Assembly (NCBI GenBank): GCA_004335635.1 | Contig: QAXH01003123.1 | Coordinates: 1 to 44,850 of the forward strand | DNA: 44,850 bases | Origin: Chloromonas sp. AAM2 | Lineage: Eukaryota > Chlorophyta > Chlorophyceae > Chlamydomonadales > Chlamydomonadaceae | Direction: 5' to 3' | Part shown: one piece after another, positions 34,191-44,850 of the stretch | How the letters are laid out: each line of letters begins with the position of its first letter | Position numbering within the stretch: position 1 is the stretch's first letter | Made by a program: the position numbers and the translations under genes | Notes under the pieces: generated by a model | The model's input: only the letters and a program-made list of their open reading frames with translations | Told to the model about the DNA's origin: nothing | Database searches by the model: none

Positions 34191-37170
34191 CTAGTAACGG
34201 AGCCAGTAGCTGCGGCGACGGAAGAAGTTGTAGTCAGGCATGAACTGCACATCGCCAACGGATGCCACTGCCATGTCCTGCAAACATCACGTACGAACAC
34301 AGAGTGACAATATAACGACAGTCATGCAGAATCGCATGTGGGTGAGTGCGGGCACTGCTGTAGACATGACGGTGACCTGGCTTACTGCGTGATCACCACT
34401 GATTCAGTAGATCACGACACTCATGCAGAATGCAAAACCAGGCGTGCGTGCCCTCACCTGGTCATAGATGAAACGGTCGGCCACAGCACGCACGGTGGAC
34501 GCATCCACAGCGTCAATGCGCGCAAAGAGCTCGGCCTTGGGAATGCGGCGCCCGTACACAAGCAAGTCACGGCCAATGGACTCGGCCACGTCTGCATCCA
34601 CACACATGCACAAAGTCAGTGTCACGTCATGACAGCCAAAGAGAACCGGATGCGCTGGTGCCTTGCTAATAATTATATGGTGACTGAGGCTGCTTCAAAC
34701 GTTGCAAGGGCGCCGAATAGAGAGCCTGCACTTTGGCACAGAAAGTCCTGACACAGAACTTGCCAAACCAAAATCGTCTCTGGGCATAGAACTCTGGGCA
34801 AGCTTTACCAAATCAGAAACCCTAAGACATAGAACTGAGGCCAAATGATTTTGCTCCAGTGGCCAGTCATGTAGTGGCAGCCGGGCGCCTCAACACGCAC
34901 TTACGATGTGTGGAATCCTGGAAGAACATAAGGGATGCCTTGAGTTGGTTCTTGGCACGTGCAACTTCTGCCTCTGACACATCGTAGCACATCTTGGTGA
35001 GCTCATTCATGATGGTCCACGCAAAGTCCTCGCAACGATCGCGATCCGTCACGCCATACACACCAAACAAACCAGTGTCATGGTAGTTGGTGTTGAATGA
35101 CATGTAGGCATCAGCCAGCCCCTCAATGGCAACAGTTGATGTCAATGAGCTGCTTGCATGCTTGCCCACAGTGCTGTTCTTGTCCCAACCACCTGCATAC
35201 GAATCGGCAAGGATACAAACCTGGTAAACCAACCAAAGCTCATTGTTAATGCTACTCGGCTACATGTTGGAGCCAGCCATGGTTGTCTCTGCATCATCTG
35301 TCAGCCCAATGCACTGCCTGCAGCGCACATGCAGCTGCAAACCCGACGCACCAAGCATGGTCTGCGCCACCATCAGCGGGATTGAATCTGGGTCAGTCCA
35401 TGACGCTCCCTTGAAGGCGACGGCCAGAGCGCACTCCGTGGCGTCAGGAAACCGATCGTGGACATATGAGCCAGTGAACTTTGAGGGCTCCTGCAGCACA
35501 CGAGAACACGCCCTGTTGTCTGACCTTGCAGAATTGACGTGTGCATGCCATTCTATTGAGTATCACGTCCCTGGTAAAATATGCGGTATCTCAGTACCAT
35601 GGGCAGGTCCTTGTGCTTGCCACAGATATGCAGCCCCCTGTGTTACTGCTCTGGCTCCCACATGATGTGATTGTATTCCTGCTGGCCTAGCATTGATTGG
35701 CTGGCCTGCTGTAAGTAGTAGATGATAACCAAAAAGACGCATGGGCCGCAGTGTCATCTGTTCACCTTGCTAATGAGTGAACGGACGCTTGTTGAGGGCT
35801 CCTCATCGGGCACTGACCCAAACGCATCATTCGCAAGCTTAACCAGCTCGTCATGGTTGACGGCACCGGCAGCTGCAAGCACCTGCATGAAGAGCATGAA
35901 AACAGAGGGCAGGGTGAACAGACTGTGCAATCAGGAAAGGCCGCCCATAACAACCAGACTGTTCATCAGATGTGCCGCTGTTGCTGCCACTTAAAATGCT
36001 TCCGGTTTTCCTGAGACATGATCTCATCGGCTGTCCCCTGCTTAGGGCTCAGCTCGGTAGCTGCGTACCATGCGTGGCCCCCGGTAGTGTGTTTTCATGT
36101 AGGACACAAGATGGTCCCGTGTCAGAGACTTGATGTTCTCCACTGGGCCCAGAATGGTGCGCCCAAGAGGGCTGTGCTGGAACGCTGTTGCATGCAGGTG
36201 GTCAAACACAAGCTCGGATGTCTGCTTGTTAACCTGTGCACACAGGGGGCAGGCCAGAGCTAGACAGTCAACGCCAGCCACTAAAACAGACCTACAGCTC
36301 TACATCACCCAATATACACGGCTCACAGAGCTGCAAGACGCAGAAGAAGGGCGTTGGATGCCTCTCACCTCCTCCATTTCTCTCAGGATCACACTTCGCT
36401 CCTTGTTGATCGCCCGCTCATCTAAGTTAGAATTGAGCAGGATGTCTGATAGGATGTTGATAGCCTTGCCCATGTCCTTGCCGAGCACTTTGGCGTAGTA
36501 TGCCGTCTGCTCTCGCCCTGTGTACGCATTCAGCTGGCCCCCCATGTTCTCCACCTCCACCTCGAGCTCCTTGACAGAGCGCTTCTGCACCAAAAAGAGG
36601 GTCAGCAATGAAGGTGGCATGCTTGTATCGTCACGCCTAGCGCTGGCTCAGCGACGACTTTGTTTACCTTGGTGCCCTTAAAGAGGATGTGCTCCAGGAA
36701 GTGCGCAGCGCCATTGGTCTCATCGGTCTCAAACCTGCTGCCCGAGTTAATCCACACACCAACGGTGGTGGTCTCCGCAAACGGGATGTGCTCTGTCGCG
36801 ACACGAAGCCCGTTAGGCAGTGTGGTCACCTAGAGCACGCACAGCAGCACCTGAGATGTAATTCTCCGATCGCATAATCAGTAGCGGAAATGACGCGCGC
36901 TGATGATGCAGCTGTTCATCTCGCCCATTGGGGAGTACCTAATTTGTTGATCATACCGGAGGCAAGCACCCCAGCGGCTACCTGTGTTTCAGGAAGCGTA
37001 GTCAGCAGAGGAGAATGGTCGATAGCCTTTGGGAAAGGTGTGCTGAACCTGAGAAAAGGATTTGCATCGCTGGTCGCGAGCTCGGTCTGCGAGCCAAACG
37101 CCCTGGCGACGACCTGTGGCAGCTGGTGGCTGCCACGGACCTGCCGCAGCAGTGCTGAAAGTGCCTGCAT
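34191..37170 (-). CDS. Mitochondrial processing peptidase, beta subunit
   Basis: Nine exons (36982-37170, 36668-36829, 36369-36584, 36069-36233, 35766-35882, 35352-35490, 34905-35192, 34458-34591, 34191-34277) join in phase to 498 aa. The N-terminus ([20 protein letters not shown] and on) is Arg-rich without acids, a mitochondrial presequence. This is an M16 zinc peptidase: HFLEH at residues 106-110 is the inverted HxxEH motif, and E186 in ILREMEE, 76 residues on, is the third zinc ligand, so the subunit should be catalytic. [20 protein letters not shown] and [18 protein letters not shown] are further family signatures. The enzyme removes presequences from imported matrix proteins. In plants and chlorophytes MPP-beta also serves as core subunit 1 of the cytochrome bc1 complex, which probably applies here too. 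The N-terminal glycine-rich loop belongs to the alpha subunit and is correctly absent. Confidence 0.95.
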
Positions 37171-37871
37171 GGTGGGAAAGCGCCAAACACTGTGCGCGGC
37201 CAGCTCACGATGGGCAGAGTCGGCTTGTTTCTTAAAAACGGGGCTTGGAGTGGCAGGACGCCATGCAATCAGAACCATCAGAACTTGCTGCAGATTGCAG
37301 TGGGTACTTTGAGCCTGCCTCATCTCCAAGGTTGTCATGAGATCATAATGCCCCTTTTACGGCGCCCTGGCAGTAGCAATTGTTCTGGCATCCTTTGCTT
37401 GGGCGTGCAGGCCCTGCAGTCTGCATTGTCCGGCAGACAGAGGCCCTGCAAGGCATCTTACATAAGCTCGGTGGTATGGCGGACCCAGCATGCAGAACAG
37501 GGTCCACTGGCGTGCCAGGGTGTTGTCCATTCACCCTTACAGGCAACATCCGTGTAAAAAGATGTTTGCCACTTCTGGGGACAATTGACAATAACTGCAC
37601 TGGCGTCAGTGTGGCAACAGCGGAGCCGTGGCAACAGCACATCCCAGTCTCACGCCACACTGCTGCAAACGCAACTATCACTATCTCTGTCCACGTCCAC
37701 AGGCCAATCCCCTGAGGTTGTCCCCTTATCCCTGTCTACCACACTGGCCCCACAGGCGTTTCTTCAAATTGTCCCAGAACTGGCAAACATCTTTTTTTTT
37801 TTACAAGAAGTCGCCAACATCCACCACGTGGACGAAGTACGGGATGAAACGGTGGCTGGGACATGCATGCA
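37171..37871. other. Intergenic between MPP-beta start and CCDC174-like stop
   Basis: Both neighbours are on the minus strand, so this holds the MPP-beta promoter and the CCDC174-like 3' region. No gene is seen. It contains one copy of the A-rich dispersed repeat. Confidence 0.55.
37765..37803 (-). repeat. A-rich dispersed repeat, copy 4, with overlapping poly(A) signal
   Basis: On the minus strand TGTAA (37801-37805) runs into a stretch of A, then GATGTTTGCCAGTTCTGGGA and CAATTTG. The core matches copy 3. The TGTAA is 67 bp past the stop of the CCDC174-like gene and is the nearest candidate poly(A) signal, so the insertion edge may have been adopted as that gene's 3' end. Confidence 0.7.
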
Positions 37872-40075
37872 CTAGTGCGCATCTTTTCTCACAACACTAA
37901 TGGCTTTGCGTGCCTTTGTCATCTGCTTTCTGAGAAAATCCTCCTTCAGTTTGTCCACTTTACTCTGCGCCTGCTGCTCCTTCAACCGCTTGACCTCCGC
38001 TGCTCGCTCCCTCTGCTGCTTTGTCTGCTGTGCCAGCTGCATCACCACCTGCGCAGCAGCAAGAGTCACAAGACGTGACACAGGCTTTCCACACCCCAAT
38101 GCATCATGCTGCCCTTGTGCATGCCGCCCGCTTAGGGATTGGGCTTCTCAAACGGCAACTACCAGCAGCATGAGTGAGTGCAGGCCATCACTGGATACCT
38201 CCTTATGCTGTTGCCGCCGCTCGGATTCCGCTCGCTCCTCATTAGTGTGCTGGGGCTGGCTGGACTGGCGTGGACAATCATAGTCATTGTCTTCGTCCTT
38301 GTCATGCCCGTCCCCTTGCTGCTTGTCAGCTTGTCGCCCATCCCCTGCATGTCCGAACACAAAGTCATGTGTGAGGGCTCACACACAATGCTGCTTGCCT
38401 ATGAATGGAAGGCGACCATTGCTCAACATGTTGAGTGCCATACATGGGCCAGTCTTTGATTGATTCAACTGCCTTTCACATCACCCAGGTCCTGAAATCC
38501 AAGCTACATACTGGAGAATCAAAAGTAGCAATTTCATCCGCTATTAGTACATCAAAACCCAGGTGCCGTGGCGATGCATAGGCTGCTTCTCAGCTAGCAG
38601 ATCGACAACTGACCTGTAGGCCAGCTGCTGTTGCCTGCATGGGACCCTGTCTGCCGTTCATGCCACTCCTGCTCCTGTTGTCGGTCGTGCTGCTGAGGCC
38701 TGTCCTCCCGTCCCTGGTGGACCGGCCCTTGCGCTGACCAGGAGCCCTTGGCTAGGAAGTCCACTTCGTACTTCTCATCGTCATCATCCACTTGACCTTG
38801 GGCTGCAACGAATATGTGCAACATGGGCACACGCTCGACTGCCAACCAGGGGTGAAGCAGTCGCGGCTTCCGATGCTAAGCAGGCATGTAGCCAAACATG
38901 ACTCATACACATCAGGCCAAACACTGCACGATGCATGTGATTGCCTGTGCAAGGACCCCAGCACTGCTGACAGTACCTTGAGTGTAAATTGATCACTCAG
39001 GCTTACAAACACGCCTGCCTAACCAGTTCACTCACCTAGTTTCTCATACAACGCTGCCTTGCGCTCAAGCGCCGCATAAGCCTCGGAGATGCGGTCACGC
39101 TGCAGGCAGGCACAGCAACAGATTGGTAAGCAACAACCATAGCCGGCTGAATCCAACCCGTACGAGTAACCGCTGCCATCCTGCAACAAGGATTTAAGCA
39201 CTAGTGCTGGTACATGCATCATGGCAAGCGTCCTATGCCGAACTCTACCCGTCATGTTGCGAATCGACCATAATTTGAAGGATGTGCCCACTAAGCTGCT
39301 TGTGGTTCTCATTCCAGAACACGCACGCATGCACGCACGCATCCCGCCACCAGCATGCCTCCGTACCGTCTTGTGCGTCAGGTCTTGTGCGTTGCGCGCG
39401 TCCACACCGGGGTTGCGTGGCCCCAGGGCCCCCTTGACCTCCAGACCTCCCCTACGCCTGGCTGCTGGCTCCGCCTCTAGACTCCCTTCCTTGCGAGCAC
39501 GCGCGCTCTCCTGCGCCTGGTACAGCTGCGCCTGAAGATCCATGATGGTGGAGGCACTGACACCTGGAAGCACATGGGGAGGGCATGGCTTTGTGGCCAC
39601 TCATGCCTGGCACGGCGAGGCCATGCAGGCAAGGGTCCAAGGCGTGGCAACCTCTGCAATCAACGTCCACCTCTCCCGTCACCGTGTTGCAAACCATGCA
39701 GGCAAAGCCATGGTGGTCTTGGAGAGAGGCTAAGGACCACACATAGCAGAGCGGGTTTCAGGCAGCAGGTCGAGTGTGCGGCCGCAACATCAATGCTTTG
39801 GGACTGTGTACGTGCAGTCAGGCGAGGCCCGAGGTATTCATATTAACAAGCAGTGCAGGCTAGGTGTGAGGAATGACAGGCTGGAAAGATGTTTCAGTCA
39901 AGCGGTTGGTGAAGCGGAGGCAAGCCACCTGCAGGGCCTCTGCCATGGCATGCACTTTGGCCTGCTCACCTTCAATCTCCTTCCTCTTTGCCGGTTGAAT
40001 GTGACTGCCAGCCAGCCATCCCAAATCCAGCCCTCTTTTTTCGCCCAACTTTGGAGCCTCGTTGGTTCCACTCAT
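37872..40075 (-). CDS. CCDC174-like coiled-coil protein (DUF4078)
   Basis: Six exons (39970-40075, 39367-39563, 39036-39099, 38614-38802, 38199-38344, 37872-38048) join in phase to 292 aa. IEGVSASTIMDLQAQLYQAQ near residue 35 matches the start of animal CCDC174 (SSLVDLKAEL). NPGVDARNAQDL, then AYAALERKAALYEKL and EKYEVDFLAKGSW follow in the same order as the family's domain. The C-terminal third (VVMQLAQQTKQQRERAAEVK and on) is a highly charged coiled coil like the family's REQTTDQR region. CCDC174 is a nuclear protein linked to the exon-junction complex and splicing in animals. The middle, about residues 140-230, is low complexity and I did not find the family's usual EWVDYxDxLGR stretch. 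Family assignment is moderate; the gene model is strong. Confidence 0.72.
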
Positions 40076-40280
40076 ATTGTTGCAAACCGAACCCTAGAGA
40101 CAAATCGCGATAGTAGGGCGAAGCCGTATTAGTATTGTCAGAAAGCGAGTCGTGCGGGCAAGGGTCGCATGCAGTCGAGTCAGGTTGTGCAACGTTTGGA
40201 CTGTGACATCACTTTTTTACTCGCTTTGCAAAACCAAGGTCCTCTTACTCAGTTGACTGAACAAGCACCCCTTCAGTTAA
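40076..40280. promoter_or_regulatory. Shared divergent promoter region of the CCDC174-like and F-box genes
   Basis: The two start codons lie 205 bp apart and point away from each other. No specific element was recognised. Confidence 0.45.
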
Positions 40281-42546
40281 ATGATCCTGGGCGTGACCAC
40301 AGACAAACTCTTCTTGCTCAACTGGCTCAACAAGCAACCTGTGTGTCTGCCACAAATGGACACAGTCTCTCACACCCAGGCATCAGCCCAGGCACCAACA
40401 GCAACAGTTCATGCACCACTGACTATCAAGGGCAGCCTCGAGGCTTTGCCTGCAAGCGTACTAGTCAACATCTTGACCATGCTGCCGAACCCTGGGCACA
40501 TCATGCGCAGCCTGTGCCTTGCCAGCAAGGGCCTGCATGCGACCATCACACAACACTGTGATGGGTTCTGGGAAGCGCAAGCAATCAAGGCTGGATGGAG
40601 GTACGGGAGCTTCAGGCGCTGCTGTGCAGGAAGTGCGTGTGGAGCTTACTACCCAGCACAGCGATCCTTTCGTGGAACAGCGCGGACAGGACACATAACT
40701 CTGTTGGTGGACAGGCAGAGGTTAATCATCACCAGCTGGCCTATCAACCTTTGCACTTGGCGTTGCCACTCATGCCAGCATCATGAGGTGCTTGGCAGGG
40801 CCACTGCTGCTTACCATGCAACATGTGCCATGCAGCGCGCCACGTCCGGCTGGCTGGGCCCATGCCCTCAGTGCTGGGCAACATGAGCCAGGCGCATCAG
40901 GCCAGCCCCAGGCAGGCCAGCCTGTGCAATGGTTCTTCTACTACGCACACCGCATGAATATCCGTAAAAGAATCAGGTGTGACATTTCTGGTCTATAATG
41001 GCATCACATGCATCAGGTGCTAGCTTGGCCTGCGAGCAGCTGCATTTCCCGCACAGGCCTCCCAGTGCAGACAGTAATGGTTGTAGCAGCCTCGATTGAT
41101 TGCATGTAATCAACACACAAAGCTGCCTTGTTTGCCCGTCATGTCTGCCTTGACAGTGGACAGCATACTTCCATGCTTGCATGAACGCAGGAGGTTCTTG
41201 AACCTTTACGTGCCGTTTCTGACAAGAGCCAGTCAGCTGGCACTGAACCCAGGCAAGATGCACTGCATCTTTGTGCATGTGCTGATGCTTAGGTAGGCCT
41301 GTTCGGCAGCAGCGGGTCCCACCCCATGTTCCCATCTGTTGCAGGTGCATCGCTCGAGGACCTGCAGGCGGCGGAGCAGCGGTTGGGTGTGCATCTTCCC
41401 TGGGAGGTGGGCTGGGCTTTGTACTGCGTACAGGGCAGGATCATAATATGGATGGGCATCGGACTGCCGGATATGATGGCTGTGGAGGCTAGATTGCTGC
41501 TACGAGCACTTCTCATGCGGTAGCCAAATTGTAAGGGCGTGCCAGTGCGTGTCAGGACACAGCCTGCGCTTCACCTTTGGACGCTGCCTGTGCTTGCTGC
41601 CCACGCACTTGATGTTTGTTGCTTGTGTCCTGATGTGGTGCATGACGCAGCTGTTCGAGCTGTACAGACATCACAACGGGCAGGCGCCTGCACCAGGCAT
41701 CACATTTGCGGACAACACACGCTTACTAGGTGAGGTACACAGCCAATTGCATGCGATTGCAGGGCTGATACGTACAATGCAATCGCTTTTCACATCACGG
41801 CCAAGCGCCATGCACCAGCTTTTCAGTGATGGGCACCGGCATTCAGACGGCTGGTGACGGTAATTGCATTCGGACGCCGTGACGCAGCCCACCCAGCCTC
41901 ACAGAATTGTGACAGTCAGAGCGAACAGCTACTTGCGTTCATGCTGACGCCAAAACACCACATGCTTTTGAAGAAACTTACGTCTGATCCAGGGAACGGC
42001 CAAGATTGCAAACCTTCACTGTGTCTGTGTCCCTGGCCTTTGTACACCACATTCTGCCTGTCACGACTTGCTGAACTGTTCCAGCTCTTCATGAACTGTT
42101 CCTGGAGTCGGCGCTGTTGGCCTCCCCCTCCGTGCGCCATCAGCTGCTGGAGGATGTGGGCACACGCATGGTCGCGCTGCAGATACCGCCACACCTCAAG
42201 CACACGGTGAGCAGGGCTGGGGCAACACATGCCATGTCACGAGCACAGGAAGTTAGCACCTGTTTGCACGCTGCACAACACTAAGTGCTTGTCCAAGTCC
42301 ATTGTGTGCGCTTGTGTTGCTGTTTGGTGTTGTGTTACAGCACCGCTTTACATGGACGTCTAATGACTGGCTTATCTGTGTCCTGACCTGTGACCTTATG
42401 TAGTGCGTCCTGACCTGTGGCTGGCCAGGTCGAACCGGCAGAGTCACCAGGCAACCGGCTAAGCACGGAGAGCATCAAGTTTGCTGAGAGCAGCGGTCGC
42501 AGTTTTCTGATGGATACAGCCACAGGCGCTGTTTTGATGCAGAGAG
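40281..42546 (+). CDS. F-box protein with SMI1/KNR4 domain (SKIP16/FBXO3-like), 3' end unresolved
   Basis: Exon 1 (40281-40600) has an F-box: LEALPASVLVNILTMLPNPG, then MRSLCLASKGLHATI and FWEAQAIKAGWR. Later exons are 41345-41406 (ASLEDLQAAEQRLGVHLPWE), 41651-41729 (LFELYRHHNGQAPAPGITFA), 42085-42206 and 42429-42546 (SIKFAESSGRSFLMDTATGA). They join in phase, and LPWE|LFELYRHHNGQ across the splice is the diagnostic SMI1/KNR4 motif. A linking exon at 40630-40706 fits the phases but is unproven. F-box plus SMI1/KNR4 occurs in plant SKIP16 and animal FBXO3, substrate-recruiting subunits of SCF ubiquitin ligases. Those proteins end in an ApaG domain, which I did not find. The last exon ends in phase 1 (G|GTTAGT), so more exons must follow, either in the repeat-rich 2.3 kb after it or beyond the window. 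Confidence 0.7.
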
Positions 42547-43047
42547 GTTAGTGGAATTTTATGTAGTGGTAGGCGTTGGGTGCTGGCAAGACCAGAATAG
42601 CTGCCTGCCACACGTCATGACCACTCATTCTTCTAGCCGACTCTGCCTTCCATCGACGCCCTTTCAACATTGCATGGCACTCTGTGGTACTCTGATGATT
42701 GCTGGCACCAAGTCAGATTGGCTGGTATACGTGCAGGTGCGGTAACTGTGTGTCAGGGATCAGATAGCATTTTGCCAAAACCAGGCCCAGTCATGCATTG
42801 CACGCTCAGACAAGCGACACGCAGATTCTTCCTCCTGGGTGAAGTCCCTTAACTTACTCACAACTGGCAAATATAGGAGCTGTCATCTGTCACCAATGCT
42901 CAAAGGCTTTGGTGATGCATGCTGACATCTCCGACTCACTGGTTGCTTGTCGTGCAGGATTTTCTACATTTGTAACTGCACCGAGCCTTGCTCGCTTCCT
43001 ACAAAAGCTGCTTACATGAACAATCTGTTAATGGCCTGGTCAAGGTG

Positions 43048-43079
43048 TACAGGCAAAGCCCCTAATTTGGCCGATTTTG
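43048..43079 (+). repeat. Inverted repeat, left arm
   Basis: These 32 bp, starting GTACAGGCAAAGCCCCTAAT, match the reverse complement of 43797-43828 at 30 positions. A weaker match seems to continue another 70-80 bp inward (CCC-CAAA and ATGTGCATATG-like patches). The arms are about 717 bp apart, as in a small inverted-repeat transposon. Confidence 0.8.
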
Positions 43080-43796
43080 CCAGAGCACTTACAGCCACTG
43101 GCAGGCTCTCCCCTCAAACCAACCAGCATTCGCTGATGTATGTGCATATGTAAGACTCATGGCTGAATTTGGTGAGCATTGGTGCCGTGGCTGGTGGCCC
43201 ATGCAAGTTTTTGCTTTTTTTTCCACCGGGTTCATCGTGCTGTTTTTTTCACCAGTTCGCCTGGGTTGAGTGGCATGGGCCATTTTCCCGGTGCCTTTAA
43301 AAGATGTCGTACGTGCCGGCGAGTGCCATTTTCCAGTTTTTCACTTCCCACTGCAAGGTCGGCCGCGCATAGCCACTTGCAGCATGCATCAATAGCCCAC
43401 TGTTTGCACCGCTCTCCAGGCCGCGATATGCAGGTTGACTTGGGCCCCACCCATGCACCCATGCAAGCATGACCCCCTGCCGGGCCCGCCCCTCCCACCA
43501 CCCACAGCCCGTTCCAGAGATGCAGGATCTCTTCATGTATCATATGACGGTGTCCTGCACCATCAGAAAGGCCGTTTGGCCTGCCTGGCACCTGCCATTT
43601 ACAAAACGGCTACATTAGGACCGTCGCGGGAAATCGGGGCGTTTTGACCCGTGTCACATAGTGAGCCGCCATATGTCGCCCACTGACTTTGGTGGACCTG
43701 GGTCTTGCCCCTTTTCTCTAAACATATATGTGCAGGTACTGGCAAATTTTGGTGGGGAAATGTAACGTGGGGCCATCATTGCTGAGAATTGTGTGA

Positions 43797-43828
43797 AAAA
43801 TCTGCCAAATTAGGGACTTTGCCTGTAC
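43797..43828 (-). repeat. Inverted repeat, right arm
   Basis: Reverse complement begins GTACAGGCAAAGTCCCTAAT; it pairs with 43048-43079. The enclosed segment has no identifiable transposase, so any element would be non-autonomous or decayed. Confidence 0.8.
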
Positions 43829-44403
43829 TGTATGTAGTAATGCAGTCAACATATGCATAGTCAGTTTTGCACTTTTTATTTTCTGTTGATGGTAATCGTC
43901 CTTGTACACATGTTGTAGTGAGTATTGGGCAGCCTGCCACAATTTTGGTATGCTCTTTCAACTGGGTAACATGGTTCTTGGAATCGCGATCATCTTTTCC
44001 TAAACGCCCCTCCATAGGCTGTTCAGCCTCGTGGCGAGCAACTGCTGAACCAATATGCTTGTCCTGTCATAGGTTTGCCGCTGTGAGATCATGAACTTCA
44101 TCACATGGGCAGCAATGGCTATAGCAGTCCGCGCTGCCCCTTGAGCCAGATGCCTTAAGAACTTGCATGCCAGCATATCACACACAACATCGCATAAGCG
44201 CCGCCAGTGTCTCTTGACAGAGCTGGCGCTTGAAGGCACACAGGTCATGTCAGACCCACCCATTCCAGAAGCTAGGCTGCTGGGGCATAAGCTTTGCTAT
44301 GCTGATCCAAACTGGCCTGTGCGCAGTTGTAATACCATCTCCTGCATGTGGCCGGCCAAGGCAGGTGTTGGCTACACCACGCCGTTGCTGCACCGTGATC
44401 GCT

Positions 44404-44420
44404 GGGTTTTATCTTTGAAT
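44404..44420 (-). repeat. Second inverted repeat, left arm
   Basis: The reverse complement ATTCAAAGATAAAACCC is found exactly at 44726-44742. Similarity resumes after a short gap with GGTGCAGCAA(C/T)GGC in both copies, so the related segment spans about 50-60 bp. Confidence 0.75.
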
Positions 44421-44725
44421 ACCTGCAAAGCTGATGACTAGGCAGTGCTCGTAGCACAGTGAGCAAGCAGATGATTGATGTAACAACAGAATGTTGGTAC
44501 ATCCCTAGGTATCACCCTTAAACCACCATGCTGGTATTCGTGAGAAACTGTTGCACGTGGTTCATTCCTCACCACTTATTACAGCTACGCTTCTTGCTCA
44601 TTCATGGTGGTTGAGGGTGACTACACTGAGTTGGGCTGCAATTAGCTGCCAGGAGACCGAGTGGCCCAGGCACAGAAAGGTGGTGGGCCATTACATCAGT
44701 CTCCTAGCGGCGTGCCGCAGCAGGC

Positions 44726-44742
44726 ATTCAAAGATAAAACCC
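44726..44742 (+). repeat. Second inverted repeat, right arm
   Basis: Exact 17-bp partner of 44404-44420 with the same downstream GGTGCAGCAA patch. Two opposed copies 300 bp apart suggest nested insertion of one repeat family. Confidence 0.75.
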
Positions 44743-44850
44743 TCAAAGCTGAGCGCTGGTGCAGCAATGGCCACCCGCCTCCTTGGGGAGGTAACCAAGC
44801 CCTCCACCCCCCGACTGAGACAGCCGCAGCGCTTCATTGGGCACTAGACA

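Larger units (their letters stand above)
42547..44850. other. Repeat mosaic downstream of the F-box exons
   Basis: No convincing exon of the F-box gene was found here, although one must follow. The stretch contains two inverted-repeat pairs (43048/43797 and 44404/44726), T-rich runs near 43205-43250, and several open frames without recognisable domains. The minus-strand frame at 44000-44263 and that at 43232-43591 are open and compositionally gene-like but match nothing I know. They could be decayed transposon coding sequence. No transposase or reverse-transcriptase motif is visible. Confidence 0.45.

Noticed and set aside
40281..40886. The 201-aa plus-strand frame as a complete F-box protein
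   Set aside because: Similarity stops at the donor GAG|GTACGG, and SMI1/KNR4 exons follow in phase. The rest of the frame is probably intron.
44000..44263. Minus-strand 87-aa frame as a transposase or reverse transcriptase
   Set aside because: No catalytic motif is visible, and it lies in repeat-rich DNA. It is noted only as possible decayed coding sequence.
1..44850. Bacterial or organellar origin, operons, CRISPR, tRNA or rRNA genes
   Set aside because: Dense spliceosomal introns with eukaryotic products rule out bacterial or organellar DNA. The short repeats are not spaced like CRISPR, and no tRNA cloverleaf or rRNA core sequence was seen.

Overview
This window is eukaryotic nuclear DNA, most probably from a chlorophyte green alga. 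Every recognisable gene is cut by many short GT-AG introns with good pyrimidine tracts. TGTAA, the green-algal poly(A) signal, lies downstream of several stop codons. The gene content includes a chloroplast flavodiiron protein, which flowering plants lack, a plastid-lipid-associated (fibrillin) protein, and an XEG113-like cell-wall glycosyltransferase. A chlamydomonadalean or related chlorophyte is my best guess; the sequence does not fix the genus.

Layout. 786-6083 (-): XEG113/GT77-like glycosyltransferase, 5' end unresolved. 7505-11101 (-): 805-aa protein with a C-terminal PAP/fibrillin domain. 12806-19445 (-): 734-aa FLVA-type flavodiiron protein. 19794-21256 (+): 220-aa DUF493 protein. 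21725-22133 (+): 65-aa protein resembling the complex I B9/NDUFA3 subunit. 22463-26736 (-): METTL21-type (Methyltransf_16) protein methyltransferase. 26960-29962 (+): HUS1 checkpoint clamp subunit. 30925-33452 (+): GPR107/108-like seven-transmembrane (GOST) protein. 34191-37170 (-): mitochondrial processing peptidase beta subunit. 37872-40075 (-): CCDC174-like coiled-coil protein. 40281 onward (+): F-box protein with a SMI1/KNR4 domain, 3' end unresolved. I built exon models by hand from splice signals and phase. Eight models (fibrillin, FLVA, DUF493, B9-like, methyltransferase, GPR107-like, MPP-beta, CCDC174-like) close with a start, a stop and a length divisible by three.

Architecture. Three gene pairs are divergent across short gaps: FLVA/DUF493 (348 bp), methyltransferase/HUS1 (223 bp) and CCDC174/F-box (205 bp). 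Two pairs are convergent: B9-like/methyltransferase and GPR107-like/MPP-beta. The genes do not form a pathway; this is ordinary mixed genomic neighbourhood. FLVA and fibrillin belong to chloroplast photoprotection. MPP-beta and the B9-like protein are mitochondrial. HUS1 acts in the nucleus, and the GOST and GT77-like proteins act in the secretory system.

Most notable features. An intron of the flavodiiron gene starts with about fifteen 12-bp units, each carrying its own GTGAGT donor and adding exactly four residues (VSES) in frame. A short A-rich dispersed repeat occurs four times, and one copy supplies a probable poly(A) signal for the CCDC174-like gene. A repeat mosaic with inverted repeats fills the last 2.3 kb. 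I found no tRNA, rRNA, CRISPR array or intact transposase gene.
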